From Chloroflexota bacterium (lineage in GTDB: Bacteria; Chloroflexota; Anaerolineae; Anaerolineales; Villigracilaceae), in assembly GCA_023484185.1 (NCBI GenBank), contig JAMDBC010000064.1, forward strand, positions 1 through 5,642: a stretch of 5,642 bases of DNA, written 5' to 3'. Shown in pieces: positions 1-5,642 of the stretch (positions are counted from its first letter, which is position 1; each line of letters begins with the position of its first letter). The notes beneath the pieces were generated by a model. That model was not told where the DNA came from and searched no databases. It saw only the letters and a list, made by a program, of their open reading frames with translations. The position numbers were made by a program, and so were the translations under genes.

Positions 1-1414
1 GCAAACAGGCGTTAACGCGGATGAATGGATTCCGATCGTACCCGGGACCGAGGGCGCGGTCGCCCTGGCGATTGGCCGTCTCGCGGCTGAAGCGGGAGGC
101 GCCAAGGTACCCGCAGCTTTCTCCGGCGTGGACGTCAAAGCGGTTGCCCAGGATTCCGGCGTTTCGGTTGATACTCTGACTCGTTTGGCCAGACTCTTTG
201 CCAAAGCCGGTAATGCGCTTGCCATTCCAGGCGGCGCGGCTTTAGGACAGAGCAACGGTTTGCAAACAGCCGAAGCAGTGTTGGCTCTGAATGCTTTCGC
301 CGGTAACTTTGGCAAGCCAGGCGGCGTTTACCTTTCAACGCTTGCGCCGCTGGTTGGCCAATATCATCGCCCGGCCAGCATCAAGGAAATGCAGGATTTT
401 GTAAATATACTCAAATCGGGCAGCGTCAAAGTGTTGTTCGTGCACGGTGTCAATCCTGTCTTTGAATTACCGAAGTCACTTGGTTTTGCTGATGCCCTGG
501 CTAATGTCGAGCAGGTTATTTCGTTCGCGACCTTCCCGGATGAAACAGCCATGCAGGCCAATTATGTTTTCCCGGATCATCATGGCCTGGAGTCGTGGGG
601 CTACCAGAAGGTTGCTACCGGTGCGGGTCCTTCCGTGCTTTCGGGATCGCAGCCTGCGATTTCAGCCTACTACAATACACATGCTACTGTTGATGTCTTG
701 CTGGCTGCCGCACAGAAAGCCGGTGGTGCGTTGGCTGCCGCCCTGTCTTTCAAAGATGAGGTTGCGTTTATCCAAAGCAAGCTGGGTGACTTGGTGAGCG
801 CGGCGGATGGTTACTTCTCGGCGCCGGAGATCAACACTTTCACAGCGGAGTTCCAGCAATATGGCGGCTGGTGGAAAACGAAGGATGACCTGATCGCACC
901 ATCTGGTGCGGATGTGCTCAGTCAGAGTTTCAAAGTTGACCCGGCGCAGTTTAGCGGAAGCGGTCAGTTTTATCTTGTCCCGTTTGTCTCGCCGACACTG
1001 GGCGAAGCCGGGGCCAACAAACCCTGGCTGCAGGAGGTCCCTGACCCGAACACTACAGTTACTTGGAATTCATGGGTGGAGATCAACCCTGCTACGGCTG
1101 CTCAACTCGGTATTGATAACGATGATGTGGTTTTGATCAAATCTGATGCAGGCTCGGTGGAGGCCTCGGTTTATAAGTATCCGGCTATTCGTCCAGACAC
1201 GATCGCAATTCCTTTTGGGCAGGGTCATACTGCGTACGGGCGTTATGCTGAAAAACGCGGCATCAATCCTGCTGATTTGTTGGGTCCCAGCCTTAATGAG
1301 GCAGGCGACTTGGCGTTTGCAGGCGTAAAAGTCAGCATCGAGAAGACCGGTAAAAAGCATGTTCTCGCCCGCTTGGAAAGCATTATGGGCGTTTACGGGA
1401 CGCCACAGAATTAG
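1..1414 (+). CDS. actB1: ActB1: molybdopterin-oxidoreductase-like subunit of Alternative Complex III, 3' part
   Basis: The reading frame is open from base 2 and gives 470 residues up to the TAG at 1412-1414; the true start lies upstream. Visible family features are a W-I-P-I-V-P-G-T-E segment (fragment residues 9-17, typical of the Mo-bisPGD superfamily), VHGVNPVFELP (147-157), FPDHHGLESWGY (190-201, the conserved substrate-domain strand), and a C-terminal dinucleotide-binding-like domain from about residue 340 to 455, starting near NSWVEINPATAAQLGI and containing GQGHTAYGRYA. In ACIII this subunit keeps the molybdoenzyme fold but carries no molybdenum and acts as a scaffold around the Fe-S domain; that is family knowledge. 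No cysteine occurs in the visible 470 residues. The internal ATG at 128 is not the start, because homology continues before it. The Fe-S domain, fused in many ActB proteins, is here a separate downstream gene 10 bases away. An active Psr-like molybdoenzyme subunit is the main alternative, but the neighbours favour ACIII. Confidence 0.88.
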   Translation, partial: QTGVNADEWIPIVPGTEGAVALAIGRLAAEAGGAKVPAAFSGVDVKAVAQDSGVSVDTLTRLARLFAKAGNALAIPGGAALGQSNGLQTAEAVLALNAFAGNFGKPGGVYLSTLAPLVGQYHRPASIKEMQDFVNILKSGSVKVLFVHGVNPVFELPKSLGFADALANVEQVISFATFPDETAMQANYVFPDHHGLESWGYQKVATGAGPSVLSGSQPAISAYYNTHATVDVLLAAAQKAGGALAAALSFKDEVAFIQSKLGDLVSAADGYFSAPEINTFTAEFQQYGGWWKTKDDLIAPSGADVLSQSFKVDPAQFSGSGQFYLVPFVSPTLGEAGANKPWLQEVPDPNTTVTWNSWVEINPATAAQLGIDNDDVVLIKSDAGSVEASVYKYPAIRPDTIAIPFGQGHTAYGRYAEKRGINPADLLGPSLNEAGDLAFAGVKVSIEKTGKKHVLARLESIMGVYGTPQN

Positions 1415-1419
1415 GAGAG
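1413..1419 (+). promoter_or_regulatory. Ribosome binding site of actB2
   Basis: AGGAGAG overlaps the actB1 stop codon (TAG at 1412-1414) and sits 5-7 bases before the ATG at 1425. It selects this ATG over an in-frame ATG at 1359 that lies inside actB1. The overlap of stop codon and ribosome binding site suggests coupled translation of the two ActB halves. Confidence 0.8.
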
Positions 1420-1424
1420 ACTTT

Positions 1425-2183
1425 ATGACTACTCAAACTAAGATTCCCGAAACCAGTATAGGTCAAAGTACTGCGGGGCAGGGAAAATGGGGCATGGTCA
1501 TTGACCAGGATATGTGTACAGGATGCCAGGCTTGCGTTGCTGCCTGTGTCATGGAAAACAATATTTCGTTCGTGGGCGAGGATGATCTGGCCTATGGACG
1601 CGGCATGCATTGGATCCGCATCGAGCGCTTTTGGCAAGGTGATTTTCCTAAAGTTAGCAGCAGTTTTCAGCCCATGCTTTGTCAGCAGTGTGGACATGCG
1701 CCTTGCGAACCGGTTTGTCCAGTGTATGCATCAGTTCAGAGCGCTGCGGAGGAAATCAATCTCCAAGTCTATAACCGCTGTGTGGGTACACGTTATTGCG
1801 CCAACAACTGCCCCTATCAAGTGCGTACCTTCAACTGGCGTGACTATACGCGTCCTGAACCGCTCAACAATCAGCTCAATCCCGATGTGACCGTCCGTCG
1901 GATGGGTGTGATGGAGAAATGCACGTTCTGTATCCAACGGATAAACGCTGTCGAGGATAAGGCCGCTTCGGAGAACCGCCAGATCAAGGATGGAGAAATG
2001 GTTCCGGCCTGCGCCCAGGCCTGCCCGGCATATGCGATCACCTTCGGACGCATCGATGATCCGAATAGCAAGGTCAGCCAAAAAGCACGCGATGGTCGCG
2101 GTTTCATGGCGCTCGAAGAACTCGGCACCTTGCCGAGAGTGACTTACCTGAAGGGAGGCTCATCACATGGCAGCAATGGCTAA
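1425..2183 (+). CDS. actB2: ActB2: ferredoxin-like iron-sulfur subunit of Alternative Complex III
   Basis: This 252-residue protein should carry electrons from the quinol site through a chain of four Fe-S clusters towards the haem subunits. Four cysteine motifs are visible: C31-x2-C34-x2-C37-x3-C41; C86-x2-C89-x4-C94-x3-C98-P; C119-x5-C125-x3-C129-P; and C166-x2-C169 paired with C196-x3-C200-P. The third motif has Thr122 where the second cysteine of a normal CxxCxxC would be, so it should hold a [3Fe-4S] cluster, matching the three [4Fe-4S] plus one [3Fe-4S] set known for ActB. NRCVGTRYC and NNCPYQVRTFNW are typical of this branch of the DmsB/PsrB-like ferredoxin family. No signal peptide is present; in this family export normally occurs by piggyback on the Tat signal of the MoCo-like partner, here off the left edge. 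The start at 1425 is chosen over 1359 because of the ribosome binding site and because the extra 22 residues are actB1 read out of frame. Its end overlaps actC by 17 bases. Confidence 0.93.
   Translation: MTTQTKIPETSIGQSTAGQGKWGMVIDQDMCTGCQACVAACVMENNISFVGEDDLAYGRGMHWIRIERFWQGDFPKVSSSFQPMLCQQCGHAPCEPVCPVYASVQSAAEEINLQVYNRCVGTRYCANNCPYQVRTFNWRDYTRPEPLNNQLNPDVTVRRMGVMEKCTFCIQRINAVEDKAASENRQIKDGEMVPACAQACPAYAITFGRIDDPNSKVSQKARDGRGFMALEELGTLPRVTYLKGGSSHGSNG
2153..2158 (+). promoter_or_regulatory. Ribosome binding site of actC
   Basis: GGGAGG lies 8 bases before the ATG at 2167, inside the end of actB2. It favours 2167 over the second in-frame ATG at 2176, which would be 17 bases away. Confidence 0.75.
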
Positions 2184-3600
2184 AGCAATGCAACCTGCTC
2201 ACGCGGGTGAATTGGAAGACCCTCGCGAAAACTTATTGTACGATCCCCGGCCTCGCAGCGAGATGAATGATATGGTCATGGATGCCATGCAAACTGCTGG
2301 CTGGAAATTTTGGGTTGTGACCATCGTCCTGGCTTTGTTTGTGCTGATTGGTTTGTTCGGTGTGTGGGGCTACCTGATCTTGAATGGTATGGGTGTTGCT
2401 GGTGTTACACGGCCGATCTACTGGGGCGCGTTTCTTGTCGATGTAGTATTTTGGATCGGTATTAGTCATGCCGGAGCATTTGTCTCGGCCCTGTTACGCG
2501 TCTTTAAAACAGGATTCCACCATGCGATCACACGCGTGGCTGAATTCATGGCTGTGTTTGGCATCATTCAGGCCGGTTTGAGCGTGTTCTTTCACATGGG
2601 CCGAGTCTGGCTTTTCTACTGGATGATTCCCATTCCCAACGAACGTGGAATTTGGCCGGATTTCCATTCGCCGTTGATGTGGGATTTTATGGCCATTACC
2701 ACTTACATGATCGTTAGTACGCTATACCTGATCCTGCCGCTGATCCCGGATCTGGCAATGGCGCGTGATCGTTCGACTGGCTGGCGTAAGAAGTTATATC
2801 GCATCCTGGCTCTTGGCTTTCGCGGCACCGAAGGAGATTGGAAGCACTTGCGTGCGGCGATCAAGATCTTCTCTTTTGCCATGATCCCGGTGATGGTCTC
2901 TGTGACCACCGTTGTTTCCTGGGATTTTGCTTTGGCAACTAGAGCGGGTTGGTCATCGACGGTCTTTGGACCGTTCTTCGTGATCGGGGCGTTCCATTCA
3001 GGAGTTGCGGCGCTGGTCGTGATCCTGGTTCTCATCCGCAGTACGATGAAGAATATGAAATATTTTATCCGTCCCGAAACCCTGGACGCTCTGGGCAAAT
3101 TGATGTTGATCATTTCAATGGTCTGGGCCTATTTCTACTTTAATGATTACATGGTGCCGTGGTATGGCGGCGATTCGTTGGAGAGATTGGTGCTCAAGTT
3201 CCATGAGACCGGGCCATTTGCCTGGATGTTCTATTCAATGCTTATCTTCAATGCAGTCATTCCGTGGGCATTGTTGTGGAATAAGAAAATTCGCCGTATG
3301 CCCTGGGTGATGTTTACCATTGGCTTGCTCATTGTCGTGGGGATGTGGTTCGAACGATTCCTGATCGTACCCGGCACGCTGACTATTTCGGCTGATCCCT
3401 TTACCTGGCGGGTATATCAAATAAGTTGGGTTGAGATCTCCCTCACATTGGGCACCCTGGCATTCTTCGCTTTGCTTTACTTGATTGTCTCGCGATTCCT
3501 GCCATTTATATCGCCCTGGGAAGTGCAGGAAGGTCAAGCATCCCATACGATCCGTAAGGTCGGCAAAGCCACCTTACCATCGGCCAGTGAAATTGATTAG
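2167..3600 (+). CDS. actC: ActC: NrfD/PsrC-family integral membrane subunit of Alternative Complex III (quinol site)
   Basis: The 477-residue protein begins with a polar N-terminus of about 45 residues, followed by roughly ten hydrophobic helices (estimated at 47-72, 85-111, 122-143, 168-193, 230-253, 267-290, 308-330, 350-371, 379-400, 422-445) and a polar tail. This length and helix count fit ActC. Family signatures are GISHAGAFVSALLRV (98-112), FHSPLMWDFMAITTYM (166-181), LPLIPDLAMARD (190-201), VFGPFFVIGAFHSG (266-279) and YFYFNDYMVPWYGG (322-335). His101, Asp173, Asp195 and His277 are polar residues in or beside helices and are candidates for quinol binding or proton transfer; that is inference. 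In ACIII the subunit oxidises menaquinol or ubiquinol next to the [3Fe-4S] cluster of ActB. It could be confused with the paralogous ActF, but its place directly after the Fe-S gene and before DUF3341, and the NDYMVPWYGG sequence, favour ActC. Confidence 0.93.
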   Translation: MAAMAKAMQPAHAGELEDPRENLLYDPRPRSEMNDMVMDAMQTAGWKFWVVTIVLALFVLIGLFGVWGYLILNGMGVAGVTRPIYWGAFLVDVVFWIGISHAGAFVSALLRVFKTGFHHAITRVAEFMAVFGIIQAGLSVFFHMGRVWLFYWMIPIPNERGIWPDFHSPLMWDFMAITTYMIVSTLYLILPLIPDLAMARDRSTGWRKKLYRILALGFRGTEGDWKHLRAAIKIFSFAMIPVMVSVTTVVSWDFALATRAGWSSTVFGPFFVIGAFHSGVAALVVILVLIRSTMKNMKYFIRPETLDALGKLMLIISMVWAYFYFNDYMVPWYGGDSLERLVLKFHETGPFAWMFYSMLIFNAVIPWALLWNKKIRRMPWVMFTIGLLIVVGMWFERFLIVPGTLTISADPFTWRVYQISWVEISLTLGTLAFFALLYLIVSRFLPFISPWEVQEGQASHTIRKVGKATLPSASEID

Positions 3601-3603
3601 GTT

Positions 3604-3610
3604 GAGAGGA
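3604..3610 (+). promoter_or_regulatory. Ribosome binding site of actD
   Basis: GAGAGGA lies 7 bases before the ATG at 3618, in the 17-base gap after actC. This gap is the longest non-coding stretch in the window and shows no promoter or terminator. Confidence 0.7.
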
Positions 3611-3617
3611 ACGAAAT

Positions 3618-4142
3618 ATGTCTGATGCTACGACTCTTTTAGCCCTTTTTCAGGATGTTGATCCAGCCGCGGATGCGATTGAAAAACTCCGTGAGATGGG
3701 ACTCAGTGACGATCAAATGAATGTGGTTTCCGGAATTCCTTTCAAGGAGGAAATCCTGGGTCGCCCAATTGTTCGCACACACGTACCGCGCATTGCATTG
3801 GGCGGCGCGATTGCCGGCTTTGCCATTGCCGTATTCCTGATCTGGGGTGTACCGCTCTTGTATCCATTGTATGTTGGCGGTCAACCAATGTTTCCCATAC
3901 CGCCGCTGTTGGTTCTCGGTTTTGAATTGATCATGCTGGGCATGTTGACTTCTGCATTTCTGGGCGTGTTTATTGATAGCAGGTTCCCATCTTACGAGCC
4001 TGCGTTATATGCGCCGGAGGTCAGCGATGGGAAGATTGCCCTGTTTTTCGATTGCCCGGCTGACAAGCAGGTGAAGTTCAAGGAAGCCATGAAATCGTTG
4101 GGCGCAGAATCGGTCAGAATGGTGGAGGCTCAAGAATTATGA
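3618..4142 (+). CDS. actD: ActD: DUF3341 membrane subunit of Alternative Complex III
   Basis: The 174-residue protein has a soluble N-terminal domain (about 1-55), two transmembrane helices (about 58-81 and 94-119) and a soluble C-terminal domain (about 120-174). DUF3341 features are EILGRPIVRTHVPRIALGGAIAG (split here as residues 45-67), GGQPMFPIPPLLVLGFEL (87-104), and the final strand DGKIALFFDCP (137-147). Length is normal for the family. ActD packs against ActC in ACIII structures; its exact role is unsettled, with a structural or proton-path role proposed. DUF3341 is the strongest context marker for ACIII, since Psr, Qrc and DMSO reductase operons lack it. Its stop codon overlaps the next start (ATGA at 4139-4142), so translation of the cytochrome is probably coupled to it. 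Confidence 0.92.
   Translation: MSDATTLLALFQDVDPAADAIEKLREMGLSDDQMNVVSGIPFKEEILGRPIVRTHVPRIALGGAIAGFAIAVFLIWGVPLLYPLYVGGQPMFPIPPLLVLGFELIMLGMLTSAFLGVFIDSRFPSYEPALYAPEVSDGKIALFFDCPADKQVKFKEAMKSLGAESVRMVEAQEL
4124..4128 (+). promoter_or_regulatory. Ribosome binding site of the trihaem cytochrome c gene
   Basis: GGAGG within the end of actD, 10 bases before the ATG at 4139. It supports the start that overlaps the actD stop codon as ATGA. Confidence 0.7.
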
Positions 4143-5551
4143 ACCCTGCTCATAAGCGACTATTATATGCGGGGGGCGTTGTGCTGGTGGCGATTATCCT
4201 GTTGGAACTATGGGCTTTTGATGTGATCCACTTTGACTTTGTCAGTTTTATGGAGATCCAGCCTTCCTATCAGCCGATGGAAAAGCCTCTGCCCGTGCCG
4301 CAAAATTCGATTCCGGTGGAGGGAGCGGCTTATATCCCCGGGATGGGTGTGCCGTCCAACCCGGTAACTGCCGATGATGTCTCGATCGTGCGTGGCAGGG
4401 AACTCTATCAGATTAACTGCATGTTGTGTCACGGTCCACAGGGCCAGGGCGATGGTCCGGTTGCGTCTTTTTTGAAGAACAAGCCCGCCAACTTGACAAG
4501 CGATGCTGTTCAAACTAAGGCCGATGGCGCACTTTTCATGACCATCAGCAACGGCGTTACGGGTGCCATGCCCCCATTGAACGAGAATCTGTTGGTACGC
4601 GAACGCTGGGATGTCGTGAATTATTTGCGGACTTTACCGTCTCAGGCCGCTTCGGCGCCTGCCGCTACTCCGACTCCTTCTTCGACTGGACAACCGGCTG
4701 CAGGCACACCTGCAGCTACTACTGCGCCTTCCAGCAGTCAGGAGGAAGTTGCTCGCCCCTCGAATTCAGGAGGTCCGGGGGATGCCATCAACTTGAAAGG
4801 CGATGTGACTGCAGGCTCAACCGTATATAATGCCAATTGTGCTGCCTGTCATGGAACGGATGGAAAACAAGGAATGACCAATCCCGGTTCCACGGATGGG
4901 GTTGTCCCGAGCTTGAATCCGATCGACCCCACGTTGATGAATGCAGATTACAAAACGTTTGCTACCAATCTTGATCTTTTCATGCAGCATGGTTCCACGC
5001 CGCAGGGACCAAGTCCGGCGCTTTCCATGCCCGCGTGGGGCGACCAAAACAAATTAACTCAGCAACAGATTGCTGATGCCATTGCCTATGTTATTAGCTT
5101 GAATCCTGTTCCTTCATCCGGAGTGCCTACGCCCACTGAAATGGCCGGGCAGGATGTTGCCCGTCCGTCAAATACTGGTGGGCCAGGTGATGCACTCAAA
5201 TTGCAGGGTGATCCAACTTCAGGCGCGGCGTTGTACGTCACGAATTGTGTCGCATGCCACGGGGCTGAAGGAAAAGGTGGCGTTCCGAATCCTGGCTCCG
5301 CAGATGGTTCGGTTCCACCGCTCAATCCGATCGATACAACAATCAAGAACAGTGATCAGACCGTCTTTGCTTACAACATAGATTTGTTCCTTGAGCACGG
5401 TTCAACGCCGGAAGGTCCCAGCCCTGTATTCAAGATGCCGGCTCGGGGAGATCAGGGAACTCTCAAGCCGCAGCAAATCGCTGACCTGATCGCTTATCTC
5501 ATAAAATTAAATGGTGGAGCGTCTCAGCCGCAGACCACCTCGACACCGTAG
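4139..5551 (+). CDS. actE: Trihaem membrane-anchored cytochrome c, enlarged ActE-like subunit
   Basis: The 470-residue protein has one N-terminal hydrophobic helix (about 8-27) that looks like an uncleaved anchor, then three cytochrome c domains. Domain 1 (about 80-167) has C94-M-L-C97-H98 and likely axial Met144 (GAMPPL). Upstream of it the segment MEIQPSYQPMEKP (38-50) and PVEGAAYI (59-66) resembles the N-terminal part of ActE, the monohaem cytochrome of ACIII. An Ala/Pro/Thr/Ser-rich linker (168-202) leads to domain 2 (203-322, C234-A-A-C237-H238, Met297) and, after a short linker, domain 3 (339-458, C370-V-A-C373-H374, Met433). Domains 2 and 3 align without gaps, with about 76 of 120 residues identical. 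ActE proteins are usually about 200 residues with one haem, so this is more than double. It probably passes electrons from ACIII to a terminal oxidase or soluble carrier on the outer face of the membrane. There is no cysteine apart from the six haem ligands, so no lipobox. A dedicated trihaem exit cytochrome rather than a true ActE is the alternative. Confidence 0.85.
   Translation: MNPAHKRLLYAGGVVLVAIILLELWAFDVIHFDFVSFMEIQPSYQPMEKPLPVPQNSIPVEGAAYIPGMGVPSNPVTADDVSIVRGRELYQINCMLCHGPQGQGDGPVASFLKNKPANLTSDAVQTKADGALFMTISNGVTGAMPPLNENLLVRERWDVVNYLRTLPSQAASAPAATPTPSSTGQPAAGTPAATTAPSSSQEEVARPSNSGGPGDAINLKGDVTAGSTVYNANCAACHGTDGKQGMTNPGSTDGVVPSLNPIDPTLMNADYKTFATNLDLFMQHGSTPQGPSPALSMPAWGDQNKLTQQQIADAIAYVISLNPVPSSGVPTPTEMAGQDVARPSNTGGPGDALKLQGDPTSGAALYVTNCVACHGAEGKGGVPNPGSADGSVPPLNPIDTTIKNSDQTVFAYNIDLFLEHGSTPEGPSPVFKMPARGDQGTLKPQQIADLIAYLIKLNGGASQPQTTSTP
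4640..4744 (+). other. Low-complexity Ala/Pro/Thr/Ser linker in the cytochrome c gene
   Basis: Residues 168-202 of the cytochrome are almost entirely Ala, Pro, Thr, Ser, Gly and Gln, with several Ala-Pro and Thr-Pro pairs. It separates the ActE-like first haem domain from the duplicated pair, and looks like a flexible tether joining an added module to an older protein. Confidence 0.8.
4697..4716 (+). repeat. Short perfect inverted repeat inside the linker
   Basis: Two 8-base arms, GCTGCAGG and CCTGCAGC, flank a CACA loop. It has no following T-run and lies within the coding sequence, so it is not a typical terminator. It may be a by-product of Ala/Gly codons in the linker. Confidence 0.45.
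4745..5104 (+). repeat. Tandem haem-domain repeat, copy 1 (protein level)
   Basis: Encodes residues 203-322 of the cytochrome, from E-V-A-R-P-S-N to V-I-S-L-N. The haem motif CAACH begins 31 residues in and the candidate axial Met is 63 residues after the first cysteine, the same as in copy 2. Confidence 0.85.
5153..5512 (+). repeat. Tandem haem-domain repeat, copy 2 (protein level)
   Basis: Encodes residues 339-458, from D-V-A-R-P-S-N to L-I-K-L-N. It aligns with copy 1 over 120 residues without a gap, sharing VARPSN, GGPGDA, NPGS, LNPID, HGSTP and QQIAD. About 63% of residues are identical by hand count. Confidence 0.85.
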
Positions 5552-5554
5552 GAG
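5550..5554 (+). promoter_or_regulatory. Ribosome binding site of the downstream gene
   Basis: AGGAG overlaps the stop codon of the cytochrome gene (TAG at 5549-5551) and lies 7 bases before the ATG at 5562. The arrangement matches the actB1/actB2 junction. Confidence 0.7.
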
Positions 5555-5561
5555 TCACGAT

Positions 5562-5642
5562 ATGAAAAAAGATACCATGCGCACGGTGATGTATGGCGTG
5601 CTGATCGGCCTCCCGACGATGGTGGTGGTTTGGATACTCGTT
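5562..5642 (+). CDS. Start of a membrane or secreted protein, function unknown (cut by the right edge)
   Basis: Only 27 codons are visible. They start M-K-K-D-T-M-R-T-V-M, with positive residues followed by a hydrophobic run from residue 9 to the edge (VMYGVLIGLPTMVVVWILV), which fits a signal peptide or a first transmembrane helix. The gene has a good ribosome binding site and starts 10 bases after the cytochrome, so it should be part of the same operon. From ACIII operons in general, candidates are ActF, a SCO1/SenC copper chaperone, or a cytochrome c oxidase subunit. The visible residues match none of these clearly. Confidence 0.7.
   Translation, partial: MKKDTMRTVMYGVLIGLPTMVVVWILV

Noticed and set aside
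447..797. 116-residue open frame on the plus strand within actB1
   Set aside because: It is an out-of-frame shadow of the conserved actB1 sequence, rich in Arg, Leu and Ser, with no family signature.
128..1414. ATG at 128 as the start of a 428-residue protein
   Set aside because: The frame is open to the left edge, and the residues before 128 contain a recognisable molybdopterin-family segment (WIPIVPGTE), so the gene starts upstream.
1359..1424. Longer actB2 starting at 1359
   Set aside because: The extra 22 residues are actB1 coding sequence in another frame, without a good ribosome binding site; the ATG at 1425 has one.
2703..3113. 136-residue open frame on the minus strand
   Set aside because: It lies entirely antisense to actC, has no recognisable domain, and its composition is explained by the actC codons. 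The other minus-strand frames were rejected for the same reason.
1..3600. Polysulfide reductase, Qrc or DMSO reductase operon
   Set aside because: The first three subunits fit these families too, but the DUF3341 gene and the ActE-like cytochrome that follow are characteristic of Alternative Complex III.
4697..4716. Inverted repeat as a terminator or attenuator
   Set aside because: The arms are only 8 bases, no T-run follows, and it sits mid-gene in a low-complexity linker where such palindromes arise by chance.

Overview
The window is a compact, single-strand (+) gene cluster that reads as most of an Alternative Complex III (ACIII, quinol:electron-acceptor oxidoreductase) operon. In order it holds: the 3' part of a molybdopterin-oxidoreductase-like subunit (ActB1, cut by the left edge), a separate four-cluster ferredoxin-like iron-sulfur subunit (ActB2), an NrfD/PsrC-type polytopic quinol-site subunit (ActC), a two-helix DUF3341 subunit (ActD), a membrane-anchored cytochrome c with three haem-binding domains (an enlarged ActE-like protein), and the first 27 codons of another membrane or secreted protein cut by the right edge. 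No RNA gene, mobile element, CRISPR array, promoter or factor-independent terminator was seen. No gene-free stretch exceeds 17 bases.

The order B1-B2-C-D-cytochrome c, together with DUF3341 (characteristic of ACIII), separates this cluster from polysulfide reductase, Qrc and DMSO reductase, which also use a molybdopterin-like subunit, a ferredoxin-like subunit and an NrfD subunit. In the expected mechanism, quinol is oxidised at ActC, electrons pass through the ActB iron-sulfur clusters and haems, and they leave through cytochrome c to a terminal oxidase or soluble carrier. A pentahaem ActA would be expected upstream, and ActF and/or cytochrome oxidase genes downstream; none of these can be seen here.

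The organism is probably a member of Chloroflexota, perhaps of the Anaerolineae. This rests on the split ActB, which from memory occurs in one of the two ACIII clusters of Chloroflexus, and on the style of the Pro/Thr/Ser-linked multi-domain cytochrome. It is an inference without any phylogenetic marker.

The genes are tightly packed: a 10-base gap (B1/B2), a 17-base overlap (B2/C), a 17-base gap (C/D), an ATGA overlap (D/cytochrome) and a 10-base gap (cytochrome/next gene). Each start has a good Shine-Dalgarno sequence, so the genes are very probably co-transcribed and translationally coupled. The most unusual element is the cytochrome. Its ActE-like first domain lacks the lipobox cysteine I would expect and is held by an uncleaved N-terminal helix instead. 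It is extended by two tandem, gaplessly alignable haem domains (about 63% identical by hand count) that look like a recent internal duplication.
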